Positions 1 to 9,270 of a stretch of DNA of 25,000 bases are shown piece by piece. The notes under the pieces are model-generated. The model had not been told where the DNA came from, did not search any database, and worked only from the letters and a program-made list of their open reading frames with translations. Numbering within the stretch: the first letter of the stretch is position 1; every line of letters starts with the position of its first letter. The DNA is from Prorocentrum cordatum (lineage: Eukaryota; Sar; Dinophyceae; Prorocentrales; Prorocentraceae), in contig CAUYUJ010019879.1 of NCBI GenBank assembly GCA_963575745.1, positions 65,527 to 90,526 on the forward strand, in the 5' to 3' direction. A program made the position numbers and the translations under genes.

Positions 1-52
1 TGTCCCTGGGCGCGTGGCCGAAGTGGGATTCTGCGGTGCGGCTTGCTGTTGC

Positions 53-167
53 GTTTTTGCTGTGTTGTTGTGGTGGTGGTGGTGGTGGTGGTGGTGGTTG
101 TTGGTGGTGGTGGTGGTGGTGGTGGTGGTGGTTGGTGATTTTGTTCTTGCTGCTGCTGCCGTTGCCG

Positions 168-205
<38 letters not shown>

Positions 206-245
206 GGTGGCGGCGGTGCTGCTGCTGCTGCTGCTGGTGTTGTAA
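53..245. repeat. GGT/GTT/GCT triplet microsatellite
   Basis: Nearly pure GGT runs at about 71-98 and 104-132 give way to TTG (about 167-206) and then GCT repeats. All three units differ by one base, so they look like one array that mutated and re-expanded. The open frames across it are poly-Gly, Val, Leu or Trp and are not credible genes. The same triplet classes follow each family-A unit downstream, so this array may be the tail of a unit lying to the left of the window. Confidence 0.95.
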
Positions 246-359
246 TTGACTAGTCATTCCTAGAATACGCACTCCTAGATGGCAGCTGTTGCAGATCTCC
301 GGAAACGGTTCCGCGCGCCATCGCCTCAACGCCGGCTGCAATTCCTGTGAAAACGAGGC

Positions 360-1060
360 TCCCATTCGAGCGCGGGCTTGATTGTAAATGTGTCTGGCCA
401 GAGAGGCCCCCGAACTCAGGAACGGCGCTCTCACTCGAGACGTCCTCGCAATTCATTCACTGAAGTTAGCGGAGGCCCAGCCATGACGACAAGGGTTCCT
501 GCTGGATACTTCCTCACGATTTACTCCGAGAGCCCCTGGCCAGGGAGGCCTCAGAACTCAAGAACAGCGCCCTCGCTCGAGACGTCCTCGTACTTCAGTC
601 GAGTTGCTGGAGGCCCAACTATGACGACAAGGAATCCCGTTCAATGTTCCCCACGAGTTACTCCGAGAGTGCCTGGCCAGACAGGCCTCCGAACTCAGGA
701 ACGGCGGTCTCACTCGAGACTTCTTCGTAATTCAATCAAGCTGGTGGAGGCCCAACTATTTACCCCGAGAGGCCCTGGCCAGAGAGGCCCCCGAACTCAG
801 GAACGGCGGTCTCGGTGGACACTTCTTCGTAATTCAATCGAGTTGGTGGAGGCCAAGCCACGATGGCTAGAGCCCCCGAGCTCAGGAACGGCGCTCTCGC
901 ACGAGATGCCCTCGCACTTCAGTCAGTGGCCGACAAGGAAGATATCCCCCCCAAACGAGGTGAGATCAAAAAAGATGTGGGAGGATATCGAGGGGCTGGG
1001 TATACAAAATGAAAGACACGCGGGCAAGCAAGAGCGAACAGTCTTACAATGATTATTGAC
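360..1060 (+). mobile_element. Family-A modular repeat, unit 1
   Basis: Five degenerate copies of a block starting GGCCAGAGAGGCCCCCGAAC begin at about 396, 538, 675, 777 and 865, with spacings near 142, 137, 102 and 88 bp; the later copies carry internal deletions. Each block contains a GCGCTCTCRCTCGAGACGTC-like core shared with units 2 and 3. A unique tail follows, with a TATCGAGGGG motif near 986 and the terminal 20-mer GAGCGAACAGTCTTACAATG at 1032-1051. Orientation is taken from the tail. A 224-residue open frame runs through it, but the repeat period is not a multiple of three, so I treat it as non-coding. Confidence 0.8.
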
Positions 1061-1110
1061 GCGCCATTTCTAGAGAATAAAGATGGTTGATCTTCCCTGC
1101 CCGATAATCA

Positions 1111-1678
1111 TCGTATTTGTTCTATCAAACTGCCTTTTTACACAAGGAAAATGAAGTGTCACCAAAGTGGGCCCCTGGCCCCTGGGTTACAACAAGAGCT
1201 GCTCCCACCTGATTCCTCCTCGCAGTGTATTGCAAGATCGCGCTCTCGCGCGGGAATTTCTCACAAAGTATGCAGGAATCGCGCTCTCGCGTAAGACTGC
1301 CTGGCAACGTATTCAAACGCAGCGCCCTCGACACTCAGGAATCAGGCTCTCGCTGTGGATATCCTTACCTATCGCGCTATCGTGCGAGACTACCTCGCGA
1401 TTCACGCAAGACGCACGCTTCAGCAACCGCCTGCCCCTTATCCCTTCCTTTCGTCCGTCCTCTCTTCCCCTGCCTTAGGAAGTGTAAGAAATAGACGCCG
1501 CGGGTAAGAAAGATATAGACCCCCAAGGGGGCACAACCGAATAAGACATTGGCGGGTATCGAGGGTTTGGGGTATACGTGTTGAATGGCCCGTGAGCAGA
1601 TATGAGCGAACAGTCTTCAAATTGTTAGTGGTGTTGTTGCTGTTGCTGTTGCTGCTGTTGTTGGTGTTATTGGTGTTG

Positions 1679-1717
<39 letters not shown>

Positions 1718-1733
1718 TGTTGCTGTTGCTGAA
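1111..1733 (+). mobile_element. Family-A modular repeat, unit 2, with triplet tail
   Basis: The start motif GTATTTGTTCTATCAAAC recurs at the head of unit 3. It is followed by about five roughly 40-bp monomers with core GCGCTCTCGCG (1240-1410), a pyrimidine block TTCGTCCGTCCTCTCTTCCC, then the tail with GGGTATCGAGGG at about 1556 and GAGCGAACAGTCTTCAA at 1604-1620. A GTT/GCT triplet array starts directly after the tail and runs to about 1732. No protein is supported. Confidence 0.8.
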
Positions 1734-1765
1734 AATTGATGATCCCCACTCCGGGGCACATTGTA

Positions 1766-2324
1766 TTTGTTCCATTAAGGTGCTCTTCCCTGGGCTCGCA
1801 ACCTGTTTGTTTTACCCGGGAAGCGAGGGGGCCACCAAATTGAGCCTCTGGCCCCCGAGTTACAACAACAGCTGCTCCCGCCTGATACTCCTCACAATGT
1901 ATTCCAAAATCGCGTTCTTGCGTGGGACTCCCCCAAAATGTGTACAGGAATCGCGCTCTCGCGTGGGAATTCCTGACAATTTATTCAGACGCCGCGCCCT
2001 CGACACTCAGGAATCACGCTCTCACTTTGGATGTCCTGGCGAATTATTTGGGAAACGAGATGTCGCTCGAGACTTCTGCGCGATTCATGCAGGACGCACG
2101 CTTCAGCAACCCGCCTGCTCGACCTGGCCGCCTGGGCCCGCCTTCCCGACCCGCCCGTTAGGGCCTACCCACCCGATGTGCCCGTCTGGTTCTGCCACGT
2201 GTTTTCTGCTCCTAGCCCCCCTCCTGCCACTCTTTCCATCCTCCTTCCTCCCCCTTGTCCTTCCTTCTGTCCGTCCTCTCTTCCCCTGCCTTAGGGGCTG
2301 CACAAAATACACGTTGCAGTTAAG

Positions 2325-2375
<51 letters not shown>

Positions 2376-2530
2376 CCCCCAGGGGTGTACGATCGAAGAA
2401 AATGGCGGGCATCGAGGGTTTGGGATATAATTACGTGTTGGATGGGCCGCGAGCAGATCAGAGCGAACAGTATTACAAGTACTGTTGTTGCTGCTGCTGC
2501 TGCTGCTGCTGTTGGTGTTGTCGCCGTCGT
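1766..2530 (+). mobile_element. Family-A modular repeat, unit 3, with TA and triplet arrays
   Basis: Same order as unit 2: start motif GTATTTGTTCCATTAAGG, GCGCTCTCGCG monomers (1910-2100), the TCTGTCCGTCCTCTCTTCCC pyrimidine block, GGGCATCGAGGG at about 2407 and GAGCGAACAGTATTACAAG at 2461. It differs by a longer pyrimidine-rich insert at 2105-2260 and a TA dinucleotide array at about 2328-2375 where unit 2 has only AAGAAATAGACGC. A CTG/TTG array begins within about 20 bp of the tail end. Confidence 0.8.
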
Positions 2531-2579
2531 TGTAGTATTGTTTCTTCTCGATAACGACGCTGAACCAAGACAAGTCTAG

Positions 2580-2682
2580 TTGTGGTTGTTGTTGATGCGC
2601 CGTTGTTGTTGGTGTTGTTGTTGGTGGTGTGGTTGTTGTTGCTGCTGCTGTTGCTGTTGTTGTTGCTGTTGCGTGCTTGTGG
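2580..2682. repeat. GTT/GCT triplet microsatellite
   Basis: TTG, GGT and GCT units with few interruptions, separated from the unit-3 triplet tail by about 50 bp of non-repeat sequence (2531-2579). Open frames in both directions are poly-Leu, Cys, Val or Gln. Confidence 0.9.
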
Positions 2683-2698
2683 CTGCTGTCGTCCTCGC

Positions 2699-2796
2699 CC
2701 ACGACCCGCCAATGACCCACCCCGCGACCCGCCCGCGACCCACACCGCGACCCACCTGCGACACACCTGCGACCCACCCACGACCCACCCACATTG
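2699..2796. repeat. GACCCACCNGC minisatellite, about 11-bp period
   Basis: About eight units of the form GACCCRCCNGC, mostly 11 bp with some 12-bp units. No gene signal lies within it. Confidence 0.85.
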
Positions 2797-3420
2797 CTTT
2801 GACGCAAACTCGGCGCCTGCAGCAGGCACGCTGTGCCATGTGCGACAAGGATCGGCGCCCGCGGCGGGGATCTTCCGAGCTCCGCAGGCTGCCGACGACG
2901 CCGCCGCCCCCCCACTCTTGTCCGCACCTGCAGGGGGCCACGCGGCGAAGAGGCGGGGCGCCGACGGGGCGCGCGCCCAGCAGCGCACCGTGCCGAGCAG
3001 ACGCCACGGCCGGGGCTGGGCTCCGGGGAGCCGGAGCCCCGCGCGGGCGCTGCCCGGCCACCGCCGACCGGGACGGCGACGACCGGTGCTGCTCGCGCGG
3101 CAGGGCGCCACTTGGCGCCCTGCCGCAGCGGCGCCCGCGCGGGCACCCGGGCCTGCCCCGCGGCGCGGGGGGCAGAGCGACCTCGGTGGGCGCGGCCTGC
3201 CAGGGGCGCGGGCGGTGGCCGGACGAGCGCGTGCCGCGGCCCGCAAAAGGTAGAGCTTCTCGCGCAAATGGCCCGGATGCGCCGAGGGGGGCCTACGGTG
3301 CGCCAAAGCTGCATACAAAAAGGAAGGCACCTGTTTTTGTCTGGGCGCTTGCGAGTCGGCACTCTGCGAGGAGCGGAAAGCGCCCGGTGAGCTCGCGGCC
3401 GGGAGGGGGAGGGGGAGGGC
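2797..3420. other. GC-rich spacer with strong short hairpins
   Basis: No convincing coding sequence. The long open frames on both strands are Arg/Pro/Ala-rich, as expected from very high GC with few possible stop codons. The notable content is inverted repeats: a perfect 14-bp arm pair at 3097-3110 and 3113-3126 separated by CT, a CCCCGC-GGC-GCGGGG hairpin at 3156-3170, and the 12-bp palindrome GCCCGCGCGGGC at about 3133. Confidence 0.6.
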
Positions 3421-3454
3421 AGGAGGAGGAGGAGGAGGAGGAGGAGGAGGAGGA
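3421..3454. repeat. GGA microsatellite
   Basis: About eleven GGA units on the plus strand, a short polypurine tract. The sequence from here to 3775 is GC-rich and shows no gene I can support. Confidence 0.9.
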
Positions 3455-3775
3455 GAACGTGTCCGCTGCCACGGGGCATCTCCGCAGCCTCACCGGGCAG
3501 CCCGCGAGCCCCGCGGCAGCCCACCGCCCCCGGGCCCCCGCTGGGGGCCCGCCGCCTCTGCAGCTCCTCCCCGCCGAGGGCCGCGGCGTGCCGGGAGCAC
3601 CACGGCCACGTGCGCCGTCGGCGTCGTCGTCCTGCCTCCTCCTCGATGCACTGCTCGCCTGCCCTTGCCGGCCCCAGGGGCGCCACTCCCGAGGCGCCCG
3701 CCGGGGCCGAGGGTGGCCACCCACCACCACAGCACAGACCCGCGGCCAATCAGCGCTGCACCAGAGACATGTGCA

Positions 3776-3908
3776 CGAGGCTAACAAGCTGTGCCTCCAA
3801 TGTAGGAAACAAAGTTCTCGAAACAGGTTCTCAGAGCATGATATTTCAGCACGTGTAGGACACGCCTGAAACATGGCTGCAGGCATCTGGAGATTACTTG
3901 GCAACCTG
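3776..3908 (+). repeat. Family-E repeat, copy 1
   Basis: Matches 4121-4253 across the whole block. Shared landmarks in order are CCAATGTAGGAAACA, a TTCTCGAAACAG-like segment, CACGTGTAGGACACGCCTGA, a GCAGGCATCTGGAGAT segment and CTTGGCAACCTGCC. The copies differ by scattered substitutions and a small CA expansion in copy 2. No open frame is conserved between them. The spacer 3909-4120 shows nothing recognisable. Confidence 0.75.
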
Positions 3909-4120
3909 CCCTGGGCTACAGGTGCGTGGTCTGTAAGCCCCCTGGGAGCTCCCAAAAGCCAGAGAGCTGCCAGGACGCCGCGCGACACGCGCGATGTGCA
4001 AGGTTTACCCTGCCAGCCCACAGGAGATTCAGCGCACAGCGCCTCGTAAAACAGGGTAGGGAGGGTATGGGGCGTCTTCTACGCCCTTGAATGACAGACC
4101 CCAACAATCCTATCACTGAA

Positions 4121-4253
4121 CTAAAGCTGTCTCCAGTGTAGGAAACACACACACAATTCTTGACACATATTCTCAAAACACGCTATTCCAACCCGTGTAA
4201 GACATGCTTCAGACATGTTGCAGACATCCGGAGATCACTTCGCAACCTGCTTC
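4121..4253 (+). repeat. Family-E repeat, copy 2
   Basis: Direct-repeat partner of 3776-3908 about 345 bp downstream. It carries CCAGTGTAGGAAACACACAC, CCGTGTAAGACATGCTTCAG, GCAGACATCCGGAGATCACT and CGCAACCTGCTTCC in the same order. The stretch 4254-4472 after it is GC-rich and shows no supported gene. Confidence 0.75.
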
Positions 4254-4472
4254 CTCTCCGTGGATCGCCGTCCACCAGCGTCCAGGAGTGGGGGGGGCTC
4301 CACGCCGCGCCGGGTGGCGCAGGGGCCCCGGCGGCTTCCTGAGCCGCCTGCGTCTGGGTCTCGAGGCGAGGGCCGTGGCCTCCGAGCTCCCGAGCTCCCC
4401 ACCGCCCCGGAAGGCTCTGCATCTGGAGGCCCAGCGCCCGCACGGTCGGGGCGGCGAGGCCACTGGCGTCAG

Positions 4473-4974
4473 GTCGGGCAGCATGTCCCCCTGCAGGCGG
4501 GCTTCGGACGAAGAATGAAAACATGCCCCAACAATTCGCAAAACTCGTTTTTTTTTGTTGTTGTTCTTGTGCCCCAAACTCACTCAAGCAGTCCTCGCGG
4601 CCATGCTTGGTTCATAGATCCTCTCGCGTGGTGCTGTTGAAATCGACCCTTGGTGAACAGATCCTTGGTTCATAGATCCTCGCGGCTGCGCTTGGTTCAA
4701 ATACGCAGAAATAGGCAAAACAGTGCTCGACAAATCGTCCCCGGACTATTTGCTTCACTCGGGGATGGACAGACCTCCCTTTAGCAAAACGTGGTTTAGC
4801 GAAAACGACCTGAGGCCCAAACCTGGCGGGCGCAAGCCTGGAAAACAACGGCCGCGGCGCCCCCTCGGGAACCGAGAACGGACAGTGCACGAATCGACGC
4901 GTCACTCTTGGGGGCTCTGTCCACCCCCGATTTGCCCTTCTCGAAGATTCCCCCTGCAGAGGGGCGCGCCCGAC
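4473..4974. mobile_element. Family-B inverted-repeat element, expanded copy
   Basis: Left end GTCGGGCAGCATGTCCCCCT at 4473 and right end CCCCTGCAGAGGGGCGCGCC followed by CGAC at 4974 are diverged family-B termini. The internal family motif GTCCCCGGACTATTTG is near 4737. Other copies are 150-160 bp, so about 350 bp of extra material is present, including the duplicated phrase CTTGGTTCATAGATCCTC at about 4604 and 4663. No coding capacity is seen. Confidence 0.6.
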
Positions 4975-5815
4975 TGCGCGCCCAGTGGCCTGCGACCGTC
5001 CCCCGGCCGACGACCCCGGCGCGCGGCCCAGCGGGGCGGCTCGCTGCGCTCGGCGAGCCGGCCGGCGGGCGGCGTCGGGCGGCGGGGTGGGCACGCGCTC
5101 GCCGTCGCTGGCGAGGCTGACCTGCCAAGCCACCCCAACCCGACCCGAAGAGCCGAATTTCGGGAGGGGTGGGGGGGGGGTGCGGGTTCCATTCGTGTTT
5201 GTTCGAGGTTCCCCGACGCCCCCCCCCGCTGGAGATGGAGGGCAGATCGGGGCCTCCGGGTCGGGCTGGACTGGCTCGGCGGGCGGCGAAAGGCGCAGCG
5301 GTGCGGCTGCCGAGGCTGCAAACGCGAAGCTTCGCACGCCCAGCGCGCGCGCGACCTTGGCCGAGCTCGGGCACGGAAAGAGGTCGGGAGAAGCTCCAGG
5401 AAAGGAGAGCGGCCGCTGGCCGGGCAGCCGCGTCGTGGGCACGGCGGGGATGGACGCGGGAGTACCTCTGGCACCTGTTGAGATTACGCTGCTGATGACC
5501 CCGTCTCTGCCCCGATCCGTCGGGCATCGACTTCGTGCGAAATTCCAGTGCCCCGCATCCGCCTCCGCTGCGGCTCAGACTCGGTGCATGCGACCAGGAT
5601 GGCGGGTGCGCGCCTTTCCGCACAGCCGCGGGGGGCTGTGGCGGCGCGCAGCGTGGGTCGGCGGCGGGGACGTCGGGACCTTGCCGCGCTTCGAACGCCT
5701 GCCGAGCCTCATGGGCGAAGCGCTCGGCCTGCACCACGAGCGCCGCCCTGGTGCCCAGAAGGCCGAGGTCGAGTGCCTGATCCTTCGAGCGGCGGGGGCG
5801 AAGAGGGAGCCCGTC
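4975..5815. other. GC-rich spacer, no supported gene
   Basis: Very high GC with overlapping open frames on both strands that are Arg/Ala/Pro-rich and mutually incompatible, so none is credible. It holds an 8-bp hairpin, CGGCTCGC at 5037-5044 with GCGAGCCG at 5053-5060. I see no RNA gene or repeat family here. Confidence 0.6.
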
Positions 5816-6065
5816 GCAGGAGGAGGAGGAGGGAGGAGGAGGAGGAGGAGGAGGAGGAGGAGGAGGAGGAGGAAAGGATGGAGGAGGAGGGAGAAGAGGA
5901 GGAGGAGGAGAAGGAGAAGGAAAAGGAGAGGCGGAGAGGAGAAGGAAAAGGAAGGAGGAGGAGGAGGAGGAGGAGGAAAAGGAGAGGAGGAGGGAGGAGG
6001 AGGTGGAGGAGGAGAGGAAGAGGAGGAGGAGGAGGAGGAGGAGGAGGGGGAGGAGGGAGGAGGAG
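5816..6065. repeat. GGA-rich polypurine tract
   Basis: About 250 bp almost entirely G and A on the plus strand, mostly GGA and GAA units with interruptions such as AAGGAGAAGGAAAAGGAGAG. It gives poly-Glu/Arg frames forward and poly-Ser/Pro/Leu frames in reverse. The strand bias makes it a candidate for triplex or other non-B DNA. Confidence 0.95.
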
Positions 6066-6744
6066 CCGCCGCGTGGAGGGTTGCTGCGGAGCGACGGGGC
6101 CGCGCCACGTCTGGAGCTCTCGCCCCGACCTCGGGGATGCGAGCTGTCTGGCAAGCGGCGTCTGCCGGGGGGGCGCCCGAGGCTCGCGCGGAGCTCGGGG
6201 GCCATCAAACAACTGACGATGGACCAACCTGGCAGGCCCCAGGCTGTGGCTCAGTGGGGATTGGAACCTGGGATGCCGTCTGGCCGCGCCCCTGCACTTG
6301 TCGGCGAGCCTCCGAGCGTGGCCCCAAGGGGGGGACAGGGGGGGGGCCCGCGGCTGGCCTGGCACGAAGGCGCGTGCCCGCAGGCGGAGACGCGCGGACG
6401 GTGGCGCTCTGGGGGCGCGCGCGCGCGTCACCACGCAGCATGGCCAGCGGGTGCTGAATGGGTTCGCGCGCCCCGCTGTCCTCTGCGCTGTGGGGGCGGG
6501 CGCCGACGGCGCAGGCCACCGCGCCGGCGGCGGGGCGGGCTTGGCCGCGCGAGGGGCCTGCGCGCACGCCCCAGCCCCAGCAGGGGAGCCGGCCACGAGC
6601 CGACGAGGCCCAACGGGACGGGCGTCGGGACAGACGTCGGCGCGGGCGGCAGGTCGTTCGACCTGGGCGGTGCCGAATCGCGTGGCGAACTGGACACCGC
6701 ACGTCGGGGCGGGACGCTGGAGCCCGGCGGCGCCTCGGCTAGAA
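6066..6744. other. GC-rich spacer, no supported gene
   Basis: High-GC sequence with only composition-driven open frames. A phrase near 6712-6738, ACGCTGGAGCCCGG followed by CGGCGCCTCGG, recurs at 7248-7272 beyond the family-C and family-B insertions. The intervening 0.5 kb may therefore have been inserted into, or copied together with, this phrase. Confidence 0.5.
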
Positions 6745-7075
6745 GAAAAAGAGCGCCATAAACAAAAATTTTTGGCGCTCCGCGCGGATCTCTTGGATCC
6801 GCGCTGGACTGGAGCGCGCCAGGGGGGCCCGGAGGCGCCGCCGGGGGGGCCCAGCGCAGATCCAAGAAATCCGCGCGGAGCGCCAACAGTTTGTGTTGTT
6901 TTTTGTTTCAAATACCAAAGCAAGGAGGGAGGAGGAGGGGGGGCGTGTCAATGCATCTCCCTCGTGGACCGTCCAGCTGGCTCCGAGGACGAAGCTGTTA
7001 CTCAGCAGTCGGTTGCGATCCAAGAAGCTCGCGCGGAACGCTGAAAAGTTTGCGTCCATGGCGTCCTTTCTTCGT
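6745..7075. mobile_element. Family-C fold-back element, copy 1
   Basis: Left arm 6772-6807 and right arm 6851-6886 are inverted copies matching at 34 of 36 positions; each contains TTGGCGCTCCGCGCGGA or its complement. Similarity continues outward through a GTTTATGGCGC-like phrase for roughly 20 bp more. A 3' extension of about 110 bp (AAGCAAGGAGGGAGGAGGAG, then CTCGTGGACCGTCCAGCTGG) is shared with copy 2. A third, more diverged arm at 7017-7075 (GATCCAAGAAGCTCGCGCGG, later CATGGCGTCCTTTCTTC) lies in the right-arm orientation and may be the true outer end. No transposase is encoded, so this would be a non-autonomous element. Confidence 0.8.
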
Positions 7076-7094
7076 CGAGGGGCGCTGGAATTAG

Positions 7095-7244
7095 GTCGGG
7101 CCTGTCCCCCATAGAGGGGATTTTGGGTGAAGAATCAAAAATCGCCAAGCAAATAATCCCAAAATGCTCAACAATGGACAAAACGTCGTCCCCAGACTAT
7201 TTTAACTATTTTTGAACACTCCTCCTGTAGAGGGACAGGTCCGA
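7095..7244. mobile_element. Family-B inverted-repeat element (MITE-like), 150 bp
   Basis: Left terminus GTCGGGCCTGTCCCCCATAG at 7095 mirrors right terminus CTCCTGTAGAGGGACAGG followed by TCCGA, ending at 7244. The interior is AT-rich, unlike the GC-rich surroundings, and contains CGTCCCCAGACTATTTTAAC near 7186. There is no open frame. I could not see a clean target-site duplication. Confidence 0.75.
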
Positions 7245-7348
7245 GTTAACGCTGGAGCCCGGTGGTGCCTTGGCGCACGCGGAACGGCGAGGGCGACGAC
7301 GCGCTGCGCCAGCGTCGGCTGAACTGCGCAGCGGCGGGGCCAGCATCA

Positions 7349-7450
7349 TGTCGGGCCTGTCCCTCTGCGGGGGGGAATGCCCACAAGCAACCCCACAAAT
7401 AATCCAAGGGCGATTGTTTGGCTATTTTATATGGGTATGTTTGACGCATT
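7349..7450 (+). mobile_element. Family-B left half
   Basis: GTCGGGCCTGTCCCTCTGCG at 7350 is a family-B left end. The following AACCCCACAAATAATCC and GGCTATTTTATATGGG resemble the AT-rich interior of the 7095 copy. No right end occurs within 200 bp. The nearest candidate is TAGGGGGACACGCCCGAC at 9271-9288, just outside element F, so this copy may have been split by that element. That reading is an inference. Confidence 0.5.
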
Positions 7451-7779
7451 TGTTGGGGGTATTGCTTATGGTTCGTCCAAGATCCGCCCGCGGGGTGCGA
7501 GGCGGGGGTTTATCCACATCCATTACCGACGCCACGGTGCCCCAGCGGGCGGTGGATACTGACATGTCGGGGGCTCGATTTTCCCCATATCCACCGCCTG
7601 TGGAGGTCCGCGAGGATCGATCCCCCAGGCGATGGTTATGGAGAAATCCCACCCTCGGATAATCCAGAAGCCGGAACCAAGTTACCTTTGGCTTTTCGAT
7701 CACCCCTCTGTGACAGAAGGGCTGTTTGAAAGACCCTTCTGTCACATAAGGACTCTCGATGCGATGTCGCGACTGGAGA

Positions 7780-8667
7780 CGATAGAAGAGGCAGAAAATT
7801 GCGATGGCAGGATGGGGGATTGAGGCGGAGGGAGAAGCAGAGGATGAAGGAGAGGAGACGACGACATTATCGATGACAGCACCGATGACTCTTGCCCCGT
7901 TGGGGCAGCGGTCGCCGAGGACGGAGGCGCGCGCGACGCGCTGCCGCTCACGATGCGCTGCAAGGTGTCCCGCTGCTGCGGAGAGTCGCCTTTGGACAGA
8001 TGAGGCCTCCCTCCGCTGCTGCGGAGGGGCGGCCTCTGCGCCACCGTGCAGGGCAATTCTGCCCAGGGGTTGTCGTCGCTCTGCGTGTCGGCCGTTGGGG
8101 CGTCGCGCACCCCGTTGTCCTGCGGCGGGGCGTTGCGCGCCCATCTCCACGTTCTCTCCCAGCGCCCGCTGTTCCAATCATCGGAGAATGCGGTTGCCCC
8201 ATCGTTCCCATGGGTTTCGAACCCGATGTCCTGACTCGGGGAAGCGGCAGCGCTCGGCGGTTGCCACTCGCTCCAATCGCCCTGCCTGTTGCCCCACCGC
8301 CTGTTGCCCCACCGTTGCCATGGCGTCTGCGGCCCCCGCTGCCGCGGGGGCCCTCGCGACTGTTGTCGAAACGAATCGCCGAGCCTTTCTTCATATTTCC
8401 CAAAAAATCGACGTCTAACTTTTCCAACCCCCGCGGTTCGCGCGCCGCCGCTGCTGCGGTAGCGGGGGGCTGCGCTGGAGGCGTGGTTTTGGGCCTGGAG
8501 GATCCCGAGCCCTCTTCTGGAACATCCCCAGGTCGCGGGTCGAGGCGGCAAGCGGCCGTCACGAAATTACCCCATTCGGGCTTGCCGAAACCAGGGGCGC
8601 GTCCGCCGCCGCTGCTGCGGCGGCAGGGCCATCGCGCCATTTGGTCTCCTCCGCTGGCGTTTTTCAA
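7780..8667 (-). pseudogene. Decayed Trp/Arg-rich reading frame inside element F
   Basis: I do not recognise this protein. Two overlapping minus-strand frames look protein-like in succession. One, from 8667 to about 8380, contains GFGKPEWGNFVTA and a Pro/Ala linker. A second frame, open from 8551 to 7742, carries the protein-like part from about 8380 onward, with WGNRRWGNRQGDWSEW, an acidic DDWNSGRWERTW segment and a Ser-rich C-terminus reaching the left inverted arm. The WGNRR repeat comes from a 15-bp DNA duplication near 8284-8313. A frame change around 8350-8400 would be needed to join the two parts, so I call it broken. It may be a relic of the element's own gene, or high-GC open sequence. 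No catalytic or DNA-binding motif was found. Confidence 0.35.
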
Positions 8668-8706
8668 TCATGGCCATCCTCCCAACCTCACCACCCGCTG
8701 CTGCGG
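7970..8706. repeat. CCGC-TGCT-GCGG stem-loop set
   Basis: The 12-mer CCGCTGCTGCGG occurs at 7970-7981, 8010s (within a long hairpin 8002-8036), 8448-8459, 8609-8620 and 8695-8706. The loop TGCT and 4-bp core stem are constant. Stem extensions differ but remain complementary in two copies: CTCCGC/GCGGAG at 8.02 kb and GCCGCCGC/GCGGCGGC at 8.61 kb. A related hairpin, GGCCCCCGC-TGCC-GCGGGGGCC, lies at 8331-8352. Confidence 0.7.
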
Positions 8707-9270
8707 CTGGACCACCACTCTTCCGCGCCACCCCTTGCGTTGCCTCCTGCGTCGCCCATTGGAAGACGATGGCGCTGGCCCGCGCGAGGCCGCGAGCGGC
8801 CCGACTGCAAGGTTGCTGGCGGCCGATCCCGCGCGCGGGGGAGGTTTTGAGAATAACGGCGACAGACGACGCGATGTGATTGGATGCTTGAGAAGTTGGA
8901 AGCAAGGAGGACGGAATAGGAAACATGATGTGGACGCAGAGTGGAAAACGAACCAGCATAGAATATAATAACGGATGAGAGGGAAAAAATACAAGCGAAG
9001 GATTGCGACGAAGTGGATGGCGCGGCACAGTGGCAACTGAGAAGGATGTGGTGCTTATTGTCAACGGTAGCATGGAAAAACCGCGACAGTGATCACAAGC
9101 ACGAAGATGACGAGCGCAGAATTAGCGCGAGAGGTAGACATGACATGCGGGAAGCAAGGTGGCGAGGACAGGGATGACGAGGGCCCTTTCTGTCACAGAA
9201 GGCCTCCAACAAAAACTTACCCTTTCTGCCACAGAAGGGCCAAAAGGTCACTTTGTTCCGGCTTCTGGAT

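Noticed and set aside
14-253. Open frames of poly-Gly/Val/Leu/Trp
   Set aside because: They are translations of the GGT/GTT/GCT microsatellite and have no non-repetitive sequence.
378-900. CRISPR-like look of regularly spaced repeats
   Set aside because: Spacing shrinks from 142 to 88 bp, the repeats are degenerate along their whole length, there are no distinct spacers and no cas genes.
378-1052. 224-residue open frame with repeated RTQERRSHSR segments
   Set aside because: It follows the family-A repeat, whose period is not a multiple of three. The repeated peptide comes and goes with the DNA repeat, and no fold-like sequence is present.
2103-3749. 548-residue minus-strand open frame
   Set aside because: It runs through a TA array, triplet arrays and GC-rich spacer and is Arg/Pro/Ser low complexity throughout.
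6243-6300. Possible tRNA-like or SINE promoter (TGGCTCAGTGGGG, and CCCAGGTTCCAATCCCC on the other strand)
   Set aside because: The B-box-like and A-box-like words are on opposite strands or only about 12 bp apart, and no cloverleaf or 3' SINE body can be drawn.
4796-6923. Several 250-490-residue frames on both strands
   Set aside because: They overlap each other, cross the GGA tract and owe their length to high GC with few stop codons.
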